The position numbers and the translations under genes were made by a program. From Gemmatimonadota bacterium (GTDB lineage: Bacteria; Gemmatimonadota; Gemmatimonadetes; Gemmatimonadales; Gemmatimonadaceae), in assembly GCA_029884515.1 (NCBI GenBank), contig JAOUHR010000102.1, forward strand, positions 1 through 6,906: a stretch of 6,906 nt of DNA, written 5' to 3'. Below are positions 6,392-6,906 of this stretch, piece by piece. Every line of letters starts with the position of its first letter. Position 1 is the first letter of the stretch. The notes under the pieces were generated by a model, which was given only the letters and a program-made list of their open reading frames with translations, was not told the DNA's origin and searched no databases.

Positions 6392-6906
6392 CAGTCGGGA
6401 GAGGGGACGGCGGGGATCGCAGGCGTGCCCGAGCGCTGCAGGAGGAGGATCGCGACGACGATGGTGACGCCGCCGGCGAGCACGGACGGCCCGACGCGCT
6501 GGCCGAGCACGGCTGCGGCGAGGAGCGCGGTGAAGAACGGCTCCACCGTGGAGAGGATCGCGGTGCGCACCGGTCCGAGGACCTCGAGGCCGCGCAGGAA
6601 GGCGATGAAGGCGACCGCGGTGCTGAAGGCAGCGAGCGTGAAGGCGAGCGCGAACTGGCTGGGCGACATGCCCGTGAGGAGCGTGCCGCCGGCGCCGGCG
6701 ATGGCAAGGAAGACCACTGCGGCGCCGATCACCACGTAGATCGACGCGACGGATGCCTCGAGCGGCCCGCGCAGCCGGTGGATGAGCGGGATGTAGAGCG
6801 CGTAGATGACGGCGGCTCCCAGCGCGCGCGCGACACCGGTCCATGGGAGCGCCATGTTCCACGGCGATCCCACCATCAGCGTGATGCCGAAGAGGGCGAT
6901 CGCGAG
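6391..6906 (-). CDS. Second EamA/DMT-superfamily transporter (partial; C-terminal 171 residues)
   Basis: Seen: the frame is open from the right edge (LAIALFGITLMVG...) to TGA at 6393-6391. The visible part starts in the last helix of the first EamA half and covers all of the second half, with about six hydrophobic segments. The block LGPVRTAILSTVEPF is almost identical to that of the downstream transporter, and the whole visible length aligns with it with small gaps, so the two are paralogs. An internal ATG at 6876 is not taken as the start: it falls inside a conserved helix (compare AGIVVMVG in the paralog) and the frame continues upstream. The tail is Pro/Ser-rich (TPAIPAVPSPD). Inference: this is the promoter-proximal member of a two-gene unit, and its product could act alone or pair with the downstream protein. 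The N-terminus lies outside the window. Confidence 0.88.
   Translation of the reverse strand, partial: LAIALFGITLMVGSPWNMALPWTGVARALGAAVIYALYIPLIHRLRGPLEASVASIYVVIGAAVVFLAIAGAGGTLLTGMSPSQFALAFTLAAFSTAVAFIAFLRGLEVLGPVRTAILSTVEPFFTALLAAAVLGQRVGPSVLAGGVTIVVAILLLQRSGTPAIPAVPSPD
6524..6576. repeat. Direct repeat shared by the two EamA genes (copy A; copy B at 5601-5653)
   Basis: This 53-bp stretch matches 5601-5653 at 45 of 53 positions by hand alignment, without gaps. It encodes the conserved LGPVRTAI-STVEPF region in both paralogs. It is best explained as the most conserved part of duplicated genes, not as a mobile repeat, though it could serve as a target for recombination or gene conversion between them. 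Confidence 0.6.

Noticed and set aside
5325..6862. Long frames overlapping the EamA pair (5325-6707 minus, 5747-6739 plus) and an extension of the first EamA gene to 6862
   Set aside because: They give Arg/Ser/Ala/Pro-rich or charged low-complexity products, while the chosen frames give ten-helix proteins with EamA motifs and an exact TGATG junction.

Overview
The window is uniformly GC-rich (about two-thirds G+C or more by eye), with strong third-position G/C bias and short intergenic gaps. It reads as ordinary bacterial chromosome. The combination of a very large Ig-like-repeat lipoprotein, an orphan SURF1 gene, a FadE10-like acyl-CoA dehydrogenase and GC-rich codon use would suit Gemmatimonadota or a similar high-GC environmental phylum. 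That placement is inference; no rRNA or phylogenetic marker is present.

Layout, left to right. (1) Positions 1-2637, minus strand: the N-terminal 879 residues of an exported Ig-like-repeat lipoprotein. It is cut by the left edge of the window and has no in-frame stop. (2) Positions 2638-2791: a 154-nt divergent intergenic region. It holds a CRP/FNR-like inverted repeat just upstream of the next gene. (3) Positions 2792-3505, plus strand: a SURF1-family membrane protein (cytochrome oxidase assembly) with a GTG start. (4) Positions 3571-5484, plus strand: a 637-residue acyl-CoA dehydrogenase of the long, C-terminally extended type, also with a GTG start, preceded by an excellent Shine-Dalgarno. 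(5) Positions 5489-6391, minus strand: a complete EamA/DMT-family transporter whose stop codon lies 4 nt from that of the dehydrogenase. (6) Positions 6391-6906, minus strand: the C-terminal half of a second, paralogous EamA transporter, cut by the right edge and joined to the first by a TGATG stop/start overlap.

Functional picture. The two plus-strand genes (respiratory oxidase assembly and fatty acyl-CoA oxidation) may be co-transcribed across a 65-nt gap, but nothing else links them. The two EamA genes are clearly a translationally coupled tandem pair and look like a duplication. The Ig-like lipoprotein is probably a cell-envelope or adhesion-type protein of unknown role.

I saw no RNA gene, CRISPR array, insertion sequence, phage gene or defence system. 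I do not think the window contains a new system. The items most worth a second look are the CRP/FNR-like palindrome in front of SURF1, the inverted repeat built from the two convergent stop codons, the coupled EamA duplicate pair, and the tyrosine-rich, cysteine-containing distal part of the Ig-like protein.
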